NCBI GenBank assembly: GCA_026387515.1
Contig: JAPLLP010000090.1
Span: forward strand, 1 to 5,607
Source: Candidatus Omnitrophota bacterium
GTDB lineage: Bacteria > Omnitrophota > Koll11 > Gygaellales > Profunditerraquicolaceae
Reading direction: 5' to 3'
DNA: 5,607 nucleotides
In this document: positions 5,255-5,607 of the stretch, piece after piece
How positions within the stretch are numbered: the stretch's first letter is position 1
How the letters are laid out: every line of letters begins with the position of its first letter
Translations under genes and position numbers: made by a program
Notes under the pieces: model-generated
What the model was told of the DNA's origin: nothing
The model's input: the letters and a program-made list of their open reading frames with translations, nothing else
The model's database searches: none

Positions 5255-5607
5255 CTAAGCTATTTTGATATCTTCTGCGTGAAAAGCGGGGTCAGAAATA
5301 AGATTGATCTTGGTCTTAAACTGACGTTCCAGGGACTCTAGTCCGGATTTATTTTTAAGTATTTCGTCAATCACCACCGGGTTTAAGCTAATATTAACCT
5401 GCCTGGCAGGCTTATTTTTCAAGAGTTTTTTGAGTTCTCGCAAAGCGTAAATGGACATGGTAAGGGCTGACTTTATGCGCCCTTTACCCTGGCAATATGG
5501 GCAGGTTTGGAAAGACAGGGTCTGCACTGTATTATGGATGCGTTCACGGGTCATCTCTACCAGGCCGAACTTGGAGATCCCCGCCAGGTCATATTTCGCC
5601 CGGTCAA
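5255..5607 (-). CDS. rng: Ribonuclease E/G family, C-terminal end (gene enters window at 5607)
   Basis: Only the last 116 codons are inside the window; the frame stays open to its edge. It begins DRAKYDLAGISKFGLVEMTR (residues 1-20 of the visible part), which is the conserved end of the RNase E/G DNase-I-like domain, and continues with TCPYCQGKGRI, the CPxCxG 'zinc-link' that pairs two subunits through a metal ion. The end (small helical segment, then NISLNPVVIDEILKNKSGLE and a terminal EDIKIA) resembles the RNase G small domain and lacks the long disordered degradosome scaffold of RNase E. These endoribonucleases cut single-stranded AU-rich RNA in rRNA maturation and mRNA decay. Placement just before rplU is a common arrangement. 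The family call is firm; rng versus a short rne is inferred from the short tail. No clear terminator follows its TAG at 5257-5255. Confidence 0.93.
   Translation of the reverse strand, partial: DRAKYDLAGISKFGLVEMTRERIHNTVQTLSFQTCPYCQGKGRIKSALTMSIYALRELKKLLKNKPARQVNISLNPVVIDEILKNKSGLESLERQFKTKINLISDPAFHAEDIKIA

Noticed and set aside
1..5607. Hidden defence system, CRISPR array or novel multi-gene system
   Set aside because: Every reading frame of convincing quality is a known housekeeping gene, there are no regularly spaced direct repeats, and no unknown protein of meaningful size remains.

Overview
This window is a tightly packed bacterial housekeeping segment in which every gene reads on the minus strand, so transcription runs from high to low coordinates. 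In that order it holds: the C-terminal end of an RNase E/G-family ribonuclease, rplU (ribosomal protein L21), obgE (ribosome-assembly GTPase, reading frame broken), proB and proA (the first two steps of proline synthesis), a 142-bp palindromic repeat, nadD (NAD synthesis), rpe (pentose phosphate epimerase), and the N-terminal part of a phosphoglucomutase/phosphomannomutase-like enzyme that runs off the window at position 1.

The order rplU - obg - proB - proA - nadD is a conserved bacterial cluster, so most calls rest on both protein motifs and context. Genes are separated by 3-7 bases or overlap (nadD/rpe 10 bases, rpe/phosphohexomutase 11 bases, obg remnant/proB 26 bases), which fits one operon. 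A strong sigma70-type promoter (TTGACC, 17 bases, TAATAT with an extended -10 TG) lies just upstream of rplU and probably drives it. No convincing terminator is visible. Moderate GC, AT-rich intergenic DNA and the protein style suggest an uncultured Gram-negative lineage such as Omnitrophota or another PVC/deltaproteobacterium-like group. That is a weak inference, and no taxonomic marker settles it.

The unusual points are these. (1) obgE is interrupted at 4091-4093 by a stop just after the G3 region; the remaining 65 codons, including the NKMD and SAL GTP-binding motifs, continue in another frame, as expected from a deletion of about 14 bases. (2) rpmA (L27), normally between rplU and obg, is missing; only 7 bases separate the two genes. 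(3) A 142-bp MITE/REP-like element with perfect 13-bp terminal inverted repeats fills the proA-nadD gap, touching the proA stop codon and lying 9 bases from the nadD start, where it replaces any Shine-Dalgarno site. (4) rsfS, the usual follower of nadD, is absent and carbohydrate genes (rpe, phosphohexomutase) follow instead.

I see no defence system, CRISPR array, tRNA/rRNA gene or new multi-gene system. The window is ordinary core metabolism and ribosome-biogenesis DNA with a repeat insertion and one damaged gene. No gene-free stretch exceeds 300 bases; the two gaps (1445-1595 and 5151-5254) are described below.
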